In this document: positions 42,923 through 52,296 of the stretch, one piece after another | Layout: every line of letters begins with the position of its first letter | How positions within the stretch are numbered: position 1 is the first letter of the stretch | Source: Albirhodobacter sp042466415 | Lineage (GTDB): Bacteria > Pseudomonadota > Alphaproteobacteria > Rhodobacterales > Rhodobacteraceae | Assembly: GCF_042466415.1 (NCBI RefSeq) | Contig: NZ_JAXHCH010000002.1 | Coordinates: forward strand, 1,984,001-2,048,000 | Direction: 5' to 3' | DNA length: 64,000 bases | Notes under the pieces: generated by a model | Databases searched by the model: none | Seen by the model: only the letters and a program-made list of their open reading frames with translations | What the model was told of the DNA's origin: nothing | Made by a program: the position numbers and the translations under genes

Positions 42923-45190
42923 TTACTTATCGCGCCGGATCCGCTTCAGCTTTCGCTTTACGCCGCGCTCATGAGACTTGAACGATGCAGGCTTGCGCGG
43001 CGCACCACGTCCGCGCCCCTTGCCCCGCGCGCCCCCGCCACCGGTCGGCAACGGATCACCGTCTACGGACAACAGCTCGAGCATCACGCCCCCTGTCAAA
43101 GGCACCGCTTCGGCCAAACGCACAGTCACCTTTTGGCCAATCCCCAACACCAAGCCACTCTCGCCCCCGGTCAGCGTTTGTGCATCGCGGTCGTAGTGGT
43201 AGAACTCGCGCCCGATCGACCGCACAGGCACAAGCCCGTCAGCACCGGTCTCGGTCAGCTTTACAAAACATCCGAAGCTTTGGACGCCCGAAATCCGGCC
43301 TGCAAATTCGCTCCCGACGCGATCCGAGAGATACGCCGCGAGATAGCGATCGGTCGTATCGCGTTCCGCAATCATCGAACGACGCTCGGTGTCGGAGATC
43401 TGCTTGGCTGTGTCTTCCAGATTTTCGACGTCCCACTCGGAAAGGCCATCTTTGCCCCAGTCGTGGCCCGCGATCAACGCACGGTGCACGATCAAATCCG
43501 AATAGCGCCGGATCGGCGAGGTGAAATGCGCGTAAGACCGCAATGCCAATCCGAAATGCCCGAAATTCTGCGGAAAATAATACGCCTGCGTCATGGATCG
43601 CAACGTACTGACATTCATCAATTCGGCGAATTCGGTCCCCTCGGCATCACTCAAAAGCTTGTTCAGATGGGCCGTCTTGAGCACTTGCCCCTTCGCGAAG
43701 TTGAAGCCAGACGCCTGCGCAACTTCACGTAAAGATTCGAGCTTATCTGCCGATGGCTCCTCATGGACGCGGTAGAGCAAGGGGCGCTTGAGACGCTCCA
43801 ACTCCTCGGCGGCCGCCACATTCGCAAGGACCATAAACTCTTCGATCAGCTTATGCGCATCCAGCCGCTCTTTGAAAGCAACCGAGGTCACCTTACCGTC
43901 CTCCGAAAGGACAATTTGCCGCTCGGGCAAATCTAGCTCCAGCGGCTGACGCATTTGCCGCGCTTTGAGAAGGGCCTCATACGCGCCATATAGTGGTGCA
44001 ATCACGTCCTCATAAAGCGCGCTCACACGGTCAGAGGCATGGCCGTCGCGTGCGGCTTGCGCATCCTCATAGGCAAGCGACGCAACCGAACGGATCATCC
44101 CGCGCGTGAACCGATGTGCCAGCTTACGCCCATCTGCCGAAAGCTGCATCCGGACTGCAAGGACCGCCCGATCCACATTCTCATGCAATGAGCACAAATC
44201 GCCGGACAAGCGATCCGGCAGCATCGGCACAACGCGGTCAGGGAAGTAGCTCGAATTGCCACGTTTGCGCGCCTCCCGATCAAGCTCTGATCCGGGTGTG
44301 ACATAGGCGGCCACATCCGCAATCGCGACCCAAAGAACAAAGCCGCCCTTGTTTGCAGGATCGTCGTCGTGGTGGACATGGCATGCGTCATCGCGATCGC
44401 GCGCATCGGAGGGGTCAATCGTGACGAAGGGCAAACCGCGCAAATCCTCGCGCTTGCCTAATGTTGCAGGCTCCGCCGCATCCGCTTGCGCCACCACGGC
44501 ATCAGGGAAATCATCGGGGATACCATGTTGATGAATCGCGATTAATGAAACCGCACGCGGCGCAGATGGGTCGCCCAGACGTTCAATAACCCGCGCCTGC
44601 GGTAACCCCATGCGTTTCGGCCCGACTTGCTCGGCCTCGACAAGTTCACCGTCGCGCGCATCATTCGTACCACCCGATGCAACCCGCCATTCCTGATCGG
44701 ATTTCTTGTCGATCGGCAAGATACGGCCACCTTCGGCCGTCTTGCGGAAAATCCCGACGACACGGTGGCTCGCTTGACCAATCTTACGGATGAGCCGCGC
44801 CTCATATCCCTCGGGTGTTTCGGTCAACCGGCCCAAGATCCGATCGCCACCACCAAGTGCGGGATCGCCATCGCGCGTGATTATCGAAACGAGCGGCGCT
44901 GGCGTGTCGAGCGCCCATTCCGCGGGCTCCGCAAACAAATCACCATTCGCATCGGGCGCCATCACGCGCAACATCGTCACAGGCGGCAGTTTGGTTGGAT
45001 CAGCATAGGTCGTCTTACGCCGTTCCAGCTTCCCTTCCGCCTCCATCTCTTTGAGGATGCGTTTCAATTCGATGCGCGCCGCGCCTTTGATACCAAACGC
45101 CTTCGCGATATCGCGTTTTGCGCTGGAAGCGGGATGATCGGTGATCCAGTCGAGGATCTGTTGCTTGCTGGGGATCTGGGGAATGCTCAT
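42923..45190 (-). CDS. rnr: Ribonuclease R
   Basis: The 755-residue protein starts with a winged-helix domain (MSIPQIPSKQQILDWITDHP). Cold-shock domains follow, then the RNB catalytic region with FVTIDPSDARDRDDACHVHH, whose aspartates bind Mg. A C-terminal S1 domain (GRISGVQSFGCFVKLTETGA) comes next. It ends in a basic Gly/Arg/Lys tail that aids structured RNA degradation. RNase R is a processive 3'-5' exonuclease used in rRNA and mRNA turnover. Confidence 0.95.
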   Translation of the reverse strand: MSIPQIPSKQQILDWITDHPASSAKRDIAKAFGIKGAARIELKRILKEMEAEGKLERRKTTYADPTKLPPVTMLRVMAPDANGDLFAEPAEWALDTPAPLVSIITRDGDPALGGGDRILGRLTETPEGYEARLIRKIGQASHRVVGIFRKTAEGGRILPIDKKSDQEWRVASGGTNDARDGELVEAEQVGPKRMGLPQARVIERLGDPSAPRAVSLIAIHQHGIPDDFPDAVVAQADAAEPATLGKREDLRGLPFVTIDPSDARDRDDACHVHHDDDPANKGGFVLWVAIADVAAYVTPGSELDREARKRGNSSYFPDRVVPMLPDRLSGDLCSLHENVDRAVLAVRMQLSADGRKLAHRFTRGMIRSVASLAYEDAQAARDGHASDRVSALYEDVIAPLYGAYEALLKARQMRQPLELDLPERQIVLSEDGKVTSVAFKERLDAHKLIEEFMVLANVAAAEELERLKRPLLYRVHEEPSADKLESLREVAQASGFNFAKGQVLKTAHLNKLLSDAEGTEFAELMNVSTLRSMTQAYYFPQNFGHFGLALRSYAHFTSPIRRYSDLIVHRALIAGHDWGKDGLSEWDVENLEDTAKQISDTERRSMIAERDTTDRYLAAYLSDRVGSEFAGRISGVQSFGCFVKLTETGADGLVPVRSIGREFYHYDRDAQTLTGGESGLVLGIGQKVTVRLAEAVPLTGGVMLELLSVDGDPLPTGGGGARGKGRGRGAPRKPASFKSHERGVKRKLKRIRRDK

Positions 45191-45256
45191 GCGCCCGCTT
45201 TAGCACGCCGCGCGGCCCGCGTCATGCGGAGAAACGCTCCCCTCAGTTTTCACCGG

Positions 45257-46396
45257 TCAGGCAAAGTAGTCATGCAAAGCGCGTGCGTAAATCGACTTTA
45301 GCGCATGGATCTGCGCGACAGGCACGCGCTCGTCCGTCTGGTGCATCCGGTCGCCGACGAGGCCAAACTCCACCACCGGGCAATGGTCCTTCACAAACCT
45401 TGCATCCGACGTCCCGCCGGAAGTCGACAGAACGGGCTTGCGCCCCGTTTCCCGCTCCACCGCGCTGGCAATCATCTCAACGAATGCCCCCGGCGGGGTC
45501 ACGAAGCTTTCGCCCGAGACTTCGGTCCGCAGGGTGAACTGAACCCCTGTCGCCTTTGCAACGGCGTCGGCCAAGCTACGCCCCCACGCGTCGATCGTTT
45601 GACTGCTGTGCGCGTCGTTGAACCGGATGTTGACCGTGGCACGGGCCTCACGCGGAATGACATTGTTGGCGGGGTTGCCGCAATCAATCGTCGTAATCTG
45701 TAGCGTCGAAGCGTCAAAGTGATCCGTGCCCTCATCTAGCGGCGTCGCGGTCATCTGACCCAGCAGATCCGTCAGCGCATGCAGCGGATTTTTTGCGCGA
45801 TGCGGATAGGCGGAATGGCCCTGCACCCCGACCGCCTCAATGAAGAAGGTCATCGAACCTCGGCGCCCGATTTTCATCATCTCGCCCATTTCATTCGGGC
45901 ATGTTGGCTCGCCCACGAGGCAGACATCCATTTTCTCGCCGGCCTGCGCCATCCAATCGAGAAGCGCCCGCGTGCCATCTTTACCCGCGCCTTCCTCGTC
46001 TCCGGTGATCGCCAAAATCAACGCGCCGGAGGGCGGCGTCTCGCGCACGAAATCGACGGCCGCCGCAACGAAGGCAGCAACGCCGGATTTCATATCCTGC
46101 GCCCCGCGCCCCCAGAGCACGCCGTCAATCTCGGCGGCTGAGAATGGCGGGTGCGTCCAGGCCGCGGCATCCCCTGTCGGCACGACATCCGTATGCCCGT
46201 TGAACCCGAAAGTCTTCGCCCCCTTATCGCCCCAGCGCGCAAACAGGTTGGAAATCCCGTTGCGATCGACGCGCGTGCACGAAAATCCCGCATCGGTCAA
46301 AACGCCCTCCAGCAGAACCAAAGCCCCGCCCTCCTCTGGCGTAACCGAGGCGCAACGGATCAGATCGGCGGTGAGCTTTGCGGGGCAAACTGTCAT
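45257..46396 (-). CDS. dapE: Succinyl-diaminopimelate desuccinylase
   Basis: The 379-residue protein has the M20 metallopeptidase motifs GHTDVVPTGD (about residues 66-75), LWGRGAQDMKSGVAAFVAA and AITGDEEGAGKDGTRALLDW, which supply the two-zinc ligands and the catalytic Glu. STSGGTSDARFVKDHCPVVE is typical of DapE rather than ArgE. It cleaves N-succinyl-LL-diaminopimelate in the lysine and peptidoglycan pathway. The ATG at 46394-46396 follows GGAG by six bases; an upstream start eight codons earlier is weaker. Confidence 0.94.
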   Translation of the reverse strand: MTVCPAKLTADLIRCASVTPEEGGALVLLEGVLTDAGFSCTRVDRNGISNLFARWGDKGAKTFGFNGHTDVVPTGDAAAWTHPPFSAAEIDGVLWGRGAQDMKSGVAAFVAAAVDFVRETPPSGALILAITGDEEGAGKDGTRALLDWMAQAGEKMDVCLVGEPTCPNEMGEMMKIGRRGSMTFFIEAVGVQGHSAYPHRAKNPLHALTDLLGQMTATPLDEGTDHFDASTLQITTIDCGNPANNVIPREARATVNIRFNDAHSSQTIDAWGRSLADAVAKATGVQFTLRTEVSGESFVTPPGAFVEMIASAVERETGRKPVLSTSGGTSDARFVKDHCPVVEFGLVGDRMHQTDERVPVAQIHALKSIYARALHDYFA

Positions 46397-46581
46397 TTTA
46401 ATCTCCGGCTGTTTGCCCAAGCCCTACCTCCGAGCGGCCCCGCGCGCAACCACAGCGGCACCGCAACCGCAGGGTGAAAAGCAGATCTGCCCCCATCCGC
46501 TTTGCCAGAGGCTCGCTGTTGCACAGCCGCAACTACCGCGTTGCAGAAATGCAAAAAGTGTTAACAGAGCCCCATAACTCC

Positions 46582-46610
46582 GTCACTATATTGAATAATT
46601 AATAAGTGAC
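46582..46610. promoter_or_regulatory. AT-rich inverted repeat upstream of Hint genes
   Basis: GTCACT and AGTGAC arms (46582-46587 and 46605-46610) flank an AT-rich core with inner TATT/AATA pairing, in otherwise GC-rich DNA. It lies about 140 bases before the first Hint gene, within the 355-base spacer (46397-46751) that also holds two smaller hairpins (46667-46680 and 46695-46716). It could be an operator overlapping a promoter. No regulator gene is adjacent. Confidence 0.45.
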
Positions 46611-46751
46611 CCGAGGCAGGGCGAGCGAAACCGGCAACAGACCGGCACGACCAGATAGGCAAGAGATCCGTATAAACGGACCGACGCACATGGCCGGACA
46701 CAAAATACGGTGTCCGCGTTCGCAATGTCTCCAACGTATTGGGGCAGGCAA

Positions 46752-48335
46752 ATGGCACGAGCGGCAGAGTTAAGCTACAACACGAACGCATCAGCGATTC
46801 AGATGGCGAATACGATCTTCGGTGACGGCGTTGATGTGGTGAGCGCGTCTTACACCGGCGATTCTCGTTCGGCGGCGATCTATTCGAATGGTGACAGCCT
46901 TTCATCAGAGGCAACACCGTCCGACACCGGCGTCATTCTCTCAACCGGCAGAGCCGATGGATTCACCAATTCATCCTCATGGTATAGCTCGGACCCGAAC
47001 CGATCCAGCTCAACATCTACGGATACAAAAGGCGTCGACAATAACGCGGACTTCAATGCCGCAGTCGGCAGCAACACGTACGACGCCGCGTGGCTGGACG
47101 TGGATTTCATTCCCACCGGCGACGTGATGACGGTTTCTTTCACTTTCGCATCCGAGGAATATCCAGAATATGCGGGCTCGATCTATAACGACATGTTCGT
47201 CGTCTGGGTCAACGGCCAGCCCGTCGACCTGTCCATCGGCAACGGAGACAGCTCGATCACGAATGTCTCGTCGATCAACAATGAGAACCTCTACGTCTCG
47301 AACACGAACGACGACTATAATACCGAGATGGACGGGTTCACGATCACCATGTCCCTTACGTTCCCCGTCAATTCGGGCGCACTTAACTCGCTGCGCCTCG
47401 GGATCGCGGATGTCACGGATAGCAACTACGACAGCGCTGTGTTGATTGCCGCGGATTCCATCCAAACGGTTCTGATCGCAGAAGATGACGCCGTTGCCAT
47501 GTTTCCCGATCAAACCCGCACCTTCGACGTGCTCGCAAATGATCTGAACAACACGACGGGCACTTTGACGATTACCGCGATCAACGGCGTTCCCGTCAAC
47601 GCAGGCGATTCCGTGACGTTGCAAAGCGGCGAAACGGTGACCTTGAACGCGGATGGCACCCTCACTTTCGTAGCGGATTCGGATATTGATACGGCCTCGC
47701 TCACCTATGAAATCACGTCCTCATCCGGAGAAACGGATGTCGGGTTCATCACAATCGGGACCGTGCCGTGCTTTGTAAGCGGCACTATGATTGCGACGGT
47801 CGACGGGATGCGACCTGTCGAGACCCTGAAGATCGGTGATCTTATCTTGACGGAAGATGACGGGCCCCAGCCCCTGCGCTGGATCGGGATGCGCAAGGTT
47901 GTGGCGGAGGGGTGCTTTGCGCCCATCGCAATTGAAGCAAACAGCTTGGGTGATCACGGCGCGTTGCGCTTATCCCCGCAGCACCGTGTACTGGTGCGCG
48001 ATCCTGCGGCGGAAATCCTGTTCGGAAATGCCGAGGTGCTGATCGCGGCGAAAGATCTGGTGAACGGCGCATCGATCCGCGTGGTCGAAGGGGGCCATGT
48101 GACATACGTGCATATCTTGTTTGATCGCCATCAAGTTGTGCGCGCGGAAGGGCTCGCGACCGAGAGTTTCCTGCCCGGCCCTCACGTGATGAACACGATG
48201 GAGGAGGCCGTTCAGGCGGAAATTCTCGCGATATTCCCCGAACTGGCGGCATCCCCCGAGAGCTATCCCGCAGCCCGACCGATGCTGCGGGGCTATGAGG
48301 CGCAACTCCTCAAGTCTGAAGCGAAGGCGGCATGA
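46752..48335 (+). CDS. Choice-of-anchor-like / Hint-domain surface protein
   Basis: The 527-residue product has three parts. Residues 1-240 resemble the choice-of-anchor L type (ELSYNTNASAIQMANTIFGD, VSFTFASEEYPEYAGSIYND). Residues 245-335 form a cadherin or tandem-repeat Ig-like module (FPDQTRTFDVLANDLN, LTYEITSSSG). Residues 340-480 are a Hint domain beginning VPCFVSGTMIATVDGMRPVE, with SPQHRVLVRD and YVHILFDRHQVV. No classical signal peptide is seen, so type I secretion is possible. The Hint domain lacks the intein C-terminal His-Asn. The ATG at 46752 is chosen over a GTG at 46710 by family resemblance. Confidence 0.8.
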   Translation: MARAAELSYNTNASAIQMANTIFGDGVDVVSASYTGDSRSAAIYSNGDSLSSEATPSDTGVILSTGRADGFTNSSSWYSSDPNRSSSTSTDTKGVDNNADFNAAVGSNTYDAAWLDVDFIPTGDVMTVSFTFASEEYPEYAGSIYNDMFVVWVNGQPVDLSIGNGDSSITNVSSINNENLYVSNTNDDYNTEMDGFTITMSLTFPVNSGALNSLRLGIADVTDSNYDSAVLIAADSIQTVLIAEDDAVAMFPDQTRTFDVLANDLNNTTGTLTITAINGVPVNAGDSVTLQSGETVTLNADGTLTFVADSDIDTASLTYEITSSSGETDVGFITIGTVPCFVSGTMIATVDGMRPVETLKIGDLILTEDDGPQPLRWIGMRKVVAEGCFAPIAIEANSLGDHGALRLSPQHRVLVRDPAAEILFGNAEVLIAAKDLVNGASIRVVEGGHVTYVHILFDRHQVVRAEGLATESFLPGPHVMNTMEEAVQAEILAIFPELAASPESYPAARPMLRGYEAQLLKSEAKAA

Positions 48336-49420
48336 CCAGAGGCTGGATCGCATGCAGCGGCCCCCTCACCGAGGGCCGCGCGACGTCTCTCGCGCAACGC
48401 ACAATGCCGACCTCGCTCCCGTCGGGATCTTTGGTCGTTGAACTCACAGTCCCGCGCGGACAAATCGGCCCGTTTTCGGTTCTGGAGCATACCATGCCGC
48501 CTACGCGCGACAGCGGGATGAAGATGATCACCATGCATGTCACAGGCACGGGACAGTTGGTGTTTACACGCATGGAGGGAACCGACCGCCGAAGCCTTCA
48601 TTTGGATGCGAGCTCAACCCTCGCAAATGGCGGATGCCTCCGCATCACGTATCACTGGGCGTCGGATAGGAGTTTCCTTACCGTTGAAGCGCCGGATGAA
48701 GGCATCATCCGGCAAAAATCCGGCGCGGGCACGCCCCCAATCGAGGGCAATGATCTTAGCGCACTCTTTGACCGAGACGCGCAAGGGGATCACGTGGCAT
48801 GGCTCGCTGTGGGAGATCACTATCAGCCCATTGGCCCTGCGGCGTGCTTTGCGCCCTCCACCGCGATTCAGACGCCTAACGGCCCCTGCCCAGCCGCGCA
48901 GATCAGAGCCGGCGATTGGGTCGAAACAAGCGATGCCGGCCCGCAACAGGTGATTTGGGCAGGGCGCACGACTTGGCCGGCGATGGGGAGCTTCGCCCCT
49001 GTCCGTTTGGGCGCTCCGGCGTTCGGACTGGGATCAGATCTGTGGTTGATGCCATCACACCGCGTCGCGGTCTCCGGCGCGTCCGTGGAGTACAACACAG
49101 GGCGCGAAACAATGCTCATCGCTGCGCGCCACCTCGTTGATAACTGCGCGGTGAGCCGCGTCTATGCGCCCAGATTACTCACGTGGCACGGGATTTTGCT
49201 GCGGGAGCACCATCTCCTGAACGCGGATGGATGTCAGGTAGAAAGCCTTTTCACAGGGGGGCTAGGCGCCTGCATTGATGTGCAAAAAACCACCGCCCTC
49301 GCGGATTTGGCGGGTGATCTCCCCCTTCAAAGACCGCTTTTCCTGCGCGAAATCAGTCACGTAGAGGAAATCACTGTCGTCACGGCCCGCGCGCAGGCAC
49401 GCAGCCCGATCGCGGCTTAA
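48332..49420 (+). CDS. Second Hint-domain protein
   Basis: The 362-residue product overlaps the previous gene by four bases (ATGA), so the two are translationally coupled. Residues 30-120 form a beta-rich domain (GSLVVELTVPRGQIGPFSVL, LRITYHWASDRSFLTVEA) that may be a concanavalin-like fold. A Hint domain follows from Cys172 (ACFAPSTAIQTPNGPCPAAQ) with MPSHRVAVSG at His243 and LTWHGILLREHHLLNADG. It has the block A cysteine and block B histidine but no C-terminal intein motif. No signal peptide is visible. Function is unknown. Confidence 0.78.
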   Translation: MTRGWIACSGPLTEGRATSLAQRTMPTSLPSGSLVVELTVPRGQIGPFSVLEHTMPPTRDSGMKMITMHVTGTGQLVFTRMEGTDRRSLHLDASSTLANGGCLRITYHWASDRSFLTVEAPDEGIIRQKSGAGTPPIEGNDLSALFDRDAQGDHVAWLAVGDHYQPIGPAACFAPSTAIQTPNGPCPAAQIRAGDWVETSDAGPQQVIWAGRTTWPAMGSFAPVRLGAPAFGLGSDLWLMPSHRVAVSGASVEYNTGRETMLIAARHLVDNCAVSRVYAPRLLTWHGILLREHHLLNADGCQVESLFTGGLGACIDVQKTTALADLAGDLPLQRPLFLREISHVEEITVVTARAQARSPIAA

Positions 49421-49505
49421 GGCACATGATAAGAGGGACATATTAAAACAAAATACAACCGCACATCGCATTTATATTGCGTGATCGATTTTGAATGGGT
49501 AGCTA

Positions 49506-49524
49506 TGATGCAACTGCAGCATCA
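49506..49524. promoter_or_regulatory. Inverted repeat upstream of mcd
   Basis: TGATGC and GCATCA arms (49506-49511 and 49519-49524) flank AACTGCA, about 56 bases before the mcd ATG. It could be an operator or a leader hairpin. A second smaller repeat, CGCA/TGCG, lies just upstream in AT-rich DNA. TetR- and XRE-type regulators of ethylmalonyl-CoA pathway genes exist in other bacteria, but assignment to one is speculative. Confidence 0.4.
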
Positions 49525-49579
49525 GGGCTTGCGCGCGATTCCATGCCGCGCGGTGATGGCCCTCTGAGGGAGAGATCAC

Positions 49580-51217
49580 ATGACTGTTCTTCTCGACAAT
49601 CTCCTGTCGATCACCGAAGCCGCCAATCACGAGGTAACCGAACTCGTCGCCCGTGCAACGGATGCTTTGCGCGCGCGCGTGACAACCGATGGGAAGATTT
49701 CCACTCAAGCGCTCGAGACCGACCAGCATGCGGCGCACGGTCTCGCTTGGCTCGCAACCTACGGCCAATCGCTGACACAACTTCTCGACTGGGCAAAACG
49801 CGCCGATGCGGCGGGACAACTTGGCCAGATGGAAGCGTTGATTCTTCAGATCGGCTTTGGGGAATATCTGGCGCAGATCGCGGGCGGCATCCCGATGAGC
49901 CAACAGGAATCGGCGCGCCTCCAAGATTTGGGGATCGAATGGACCCCAAAGGACGCAGCAGCGACGCTGATCACGCGCGGAAACACGAACGCAGCGCGCA
50001 TGGCGTTGATCGAGCTGATGCAAGATAACGCGGGGCGGGCAACATTCGGGACATCAGGCCTCGAAGAAGAATTGGAAATGATCCGCGATCAGTTCCGCCG
50101 CTACGCGAACGATCGCATAATGCCCCACGCGCACGAATGGCATCTGAAAGACGAATTGATCCCCGTAGAGGTTATCGAAGAACTCGCAGAGATGGGCGTG
50201 TTCGGCCTGACCATCCCCGAGGAATACGGCGGTCTCGGCCTCTCGAAGGCCTCTATGGCGGTTGTGACGGAGGAATTGTCGCGCGGATATATCGGTGTCG
50301 GCTCGCTCGGCACGCGGTCCGAAATCGCCGCGGAGCTGATTTTATGCGGGGGCACTGAAGCCCAGAAGCAAAAGTGGCTTCCAGGCCTCGCCTCCGGCGA
50401 GATCCTTTCGACCGCTGTCTTTACCGAACCCAACACCGGTTCCGATCTCGGTAGCCTGCGCACGCGCGCGGTGAAAGACGGAGAGACGTGGAAAATCACG
50501 GGCAACAAAACGTGGATCACCCATGCGGCGCGCGCGAATGTCATGACGCTTCTCGCCCGAACAGACCCCACATCGACCGATTACAAGGGCCTCTCGATGT
50601 TCTTGGCGGAGAAAACCTCCGGCACTGATGAGACCCCCTTCCCCACCGAAGGCATGACGGGGGGCGAGATCGAAGTTCTGGGATATCGCGGGATGAAGGA
50701 ATACGAGCTAGCCTTCGACGGATTCGAGGTGAAATCTGAAAATCTCTTGGGGGGTGAGGAAGGTAAAGGCTTCAAACAGCTGATGGAGACCTTCGAATCC
50801 GCGCGTATCCAGACGGCGGCACGGGCTGTCGGGGTGGCGCAGGCGGCGCTCGAAATCGGGATGCAATATGCGATCGATCGCAAGCAATTCGGAAAATCTC
50901 TGATCGAGTTCCCTCGGGTTGGCGGCAAGCTCGCGATGATGGCTGTCGAAATCATGATCGCGCGACAGTTAACGTATTTCTCGGCGTGGGAAAAAGATCA
51001 CGGTCATCGTTGCGATGTGGAAGCGGGGATGGCAAAGCTGATCGGCGCGCGGGTGGCTTGGGCCTGCGCGGACAACGCGCTGCAAATTCACGGGGGCAAC
51101 GGCTTCGCGCTGGAATACGCAATTAGCCGGATTCTATGCGATGCCCGCATCCTCAATATCTTCGAGGGCGCCGCAGAAATTCAGGCGCAAGTTATCGCGC
51201 GGCGTCTTCTGGGGTAA
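49580..51217 (+). CDS. mcd: (2S)-methylsuccinyl-CoA dehydrogenase
   Basis: The 545-residue flavoenzyme has an N-terminal helical extension of about 150 residues (QHAAHGLAWLATYGQSLTQL) ahead of a full acyl-CoA dehydrogenase core. The core carries FTEPNTGSDLGSLRTRAVKD, WKITGNKTWITHAARANVM, QYAIDRKQFGKSLIEFP and the catalytic Glu529 in NIFEGAAEIQ. Extension and length match Mcd of the ethylmalonyl-CoA pathway, which oxidises methylsuccinyl-CoA to mesaconyl-CoA during acetyl-CoA assimilation. Electrons go to ETF (etfBA at 32,720). Its 3' end overlaps recO by 26 bases. A general acyl-CoA dehydrogenase remains possible. Confidence 0.82.
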   Translation: MTVLLDNLLSITEAANHEVTELVARATDALRARVTTDGKISTQALETDQHAAHGLAWLATYGQSLTQLLDWAKRADAAGQLGQMEALILQIGFGEYLAQIAGGIPMSQQESARLQDLGIEWTPKDAAATLITRGNTNAARMALIELMQDNAGRATFGTSGLEEELEMIRDQFRRYANDRIMPHAHEWHLKDELIPVEVIEELAEMGVFGLTIPEEYGGLGLSKASMAVVTEELSRGYIGVGSLGTRSEIAAELILCGGTEAQKQKWLPGLASGEILSTAVFTEPNTGSDLGSLRTRAVKDGETWKITGNKTWITHAARANVMTLLARTDPTSTDYKGLSMFLAEKTSGTDETPFPTEGMTGGEIEVLGYRGMKEYELAFDGFEVKSENLLGGEEGKGFKQLMETFESARIQTAARAVGVAQAALEIGMQYAIDRKQFGKSLIEFPRVGGKLAMMAVEIMIARQLTYFSAWEKDHGHRCDVEAGMAKLIGARVAWACADNALQIHGGNGFALEYAISRILCDARILNIFEGAAEIQAQVIARRLLG

Positions 51218-51929
51218 GACGCGCCAACATCTCCACAAAACGCTCGCGTGCGGCGGGAAGCGGTCGCGAGTCGACGGCGAAACGGGCCAGAAAATGGCCC
51301 GTGATGCGGAGGCCCTGCACTACCTCTAGGGTGCTGGCGCTCCCTTGCCCTTGAAGCCCCTCCGGCAGTGGAAGCAGCCGATCCGCCCAGTCCCCCGCCC
51401 CCGCCCGCGAGACCGCACGACCCGTCTTCGGGCTAACATATGCCAGGTCATCCCGCGCGCCCGTGACAGCACAGCTCCGCAGATCGAGCCCGTAGCCAAT
51501 CTCATCCAGCAGGGCCAGCTCCCACTGCATATAGCGTTGGGTCCAATTCTTTTCGTTCGTTGCGATTGCGTCGAACAAAGGCTCCGTCCGTTCCACGAGC
51601 GTGGGATGAGGCTCGCGTTCAGCCAAGGTAAACCCAAGCAGCGCACAGACGGAATTTTGTCCCGCAAGTCCAAGGCGATCTGACAAAACCGCGCTGCGGG
51701 ATTTTAACGGTTCGACCGTGTACGCGCCTATGTGATGATCCAATCGCGCGCGCCAAGTCAGCATCACATGGGTGCCGGGTTGTAGATTTGGCGCGATTTT
51801 CCTCGAGATGCCGCCTCGCACAACGCCGGAATGTCGCCCGTGCTGCGCGGTGAACGCATCGATGATCACCGATGTTTCGCCATGCGGTCGCATAGAAAGG
51901 ATCGTGCCGGTATCTTGCCAGTCTATCAT
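51192..51929 (-). CDS. recO: DNA repair protein RecO
   Basis: The 245-residue protein starts MIDWQDTGTILSMRPHGETS, the OB-fold domain of RecO (residues 1-80). A helical domain follows with LGLAGQNSVCALLGFTLAER and WELALLDEIGYGLDLRSCAV. RecO loads RecA onto SSB-coated gaps with RecR. The family's CXXC zinc site is not obvious; only Cys in LRSCAV is seen. It ends the minus-strand operon after era and DUF1491, and its 3' end overlaps mcd on the other strand by 26 bases. Confidence 0.92.
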   Translation of the reverse strand: MIDWQDTGTILSMRPHGETSVIIDAFTAQHGRHSGVVRGGISRKIAPNLQPGTHVMLTWRARLDHHIGAYTVEPLKSRSAVLSDRLGLAGQNSVCALLGFTLAEREPHPTLVERTEPLFDAIATNEKNWTQRYMQWELALLDEIGYGLDLRSCAVTGARDDLAYVSPKTGRAVSRAGAGDWADRLLPLPEGLQGQGSASTLEVVQGLRITGHFLARFAVDSRPLPAARERFVEMLARLTPEDAAR

Positions 51930-51963
51930 GTCACCCCGCCGCGCCGCATCTGGGCCAACCAGC

Positions 51964-52296
51964 CTAGCCAGTCAGCCCCTCTTGGTCCAGCAAGGTCCGA
52001 CCATCGCGGCTCTCGATCTCGATCACCCAAAGGTCCGGATCAAAGCTACGCTGTTTGCGGATAGCCTCGTCGACCTCGCGCTCCGGCCCCTCCCGCAACG
52101 CCACCCAAGCACGCTCTCCGGTCATGAGATCGAAACCTCGATGCCAAGCACAGGCCTGCCCGTCCAGCGTCGCGCATTTGACAAGAACCGCCCCCGCCTC
52201 GTCATGGCCATGCGCCGTCACATAGGCGGGGATATGTTCTAACTCCAAACGCTTCAAATAAGCACGGACCCAAAAACCAGAGGCGAGGCGCGACAT
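51964..52296 (-). CDS. DUF1491 family protein
   Basis: The 110-residue protein starts MSRLASGFWVRAYLKRLELE and contains DEAGAVLVKCATLDGQACAW and a terminal RSFDPDLWVIEIESRDGRTL. This pattern matches DUF1491, a small alphaproteobacterial family of unknown function. The era stop shares a base with its start, so it is co-translated with Era. No signal or transmembrane segment is seen. Confidence 0.85.
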   Translation of the reverse strand: MSRLASGFWVRAYLKRLELEHIPAYVTAHGHDEAGAVLVKCATLDGQACAWHRGFDLMTGERAWVALREGPEREVDEAIRKQRSFDPDLWVIEIESRDGRTLLDQEGLTG

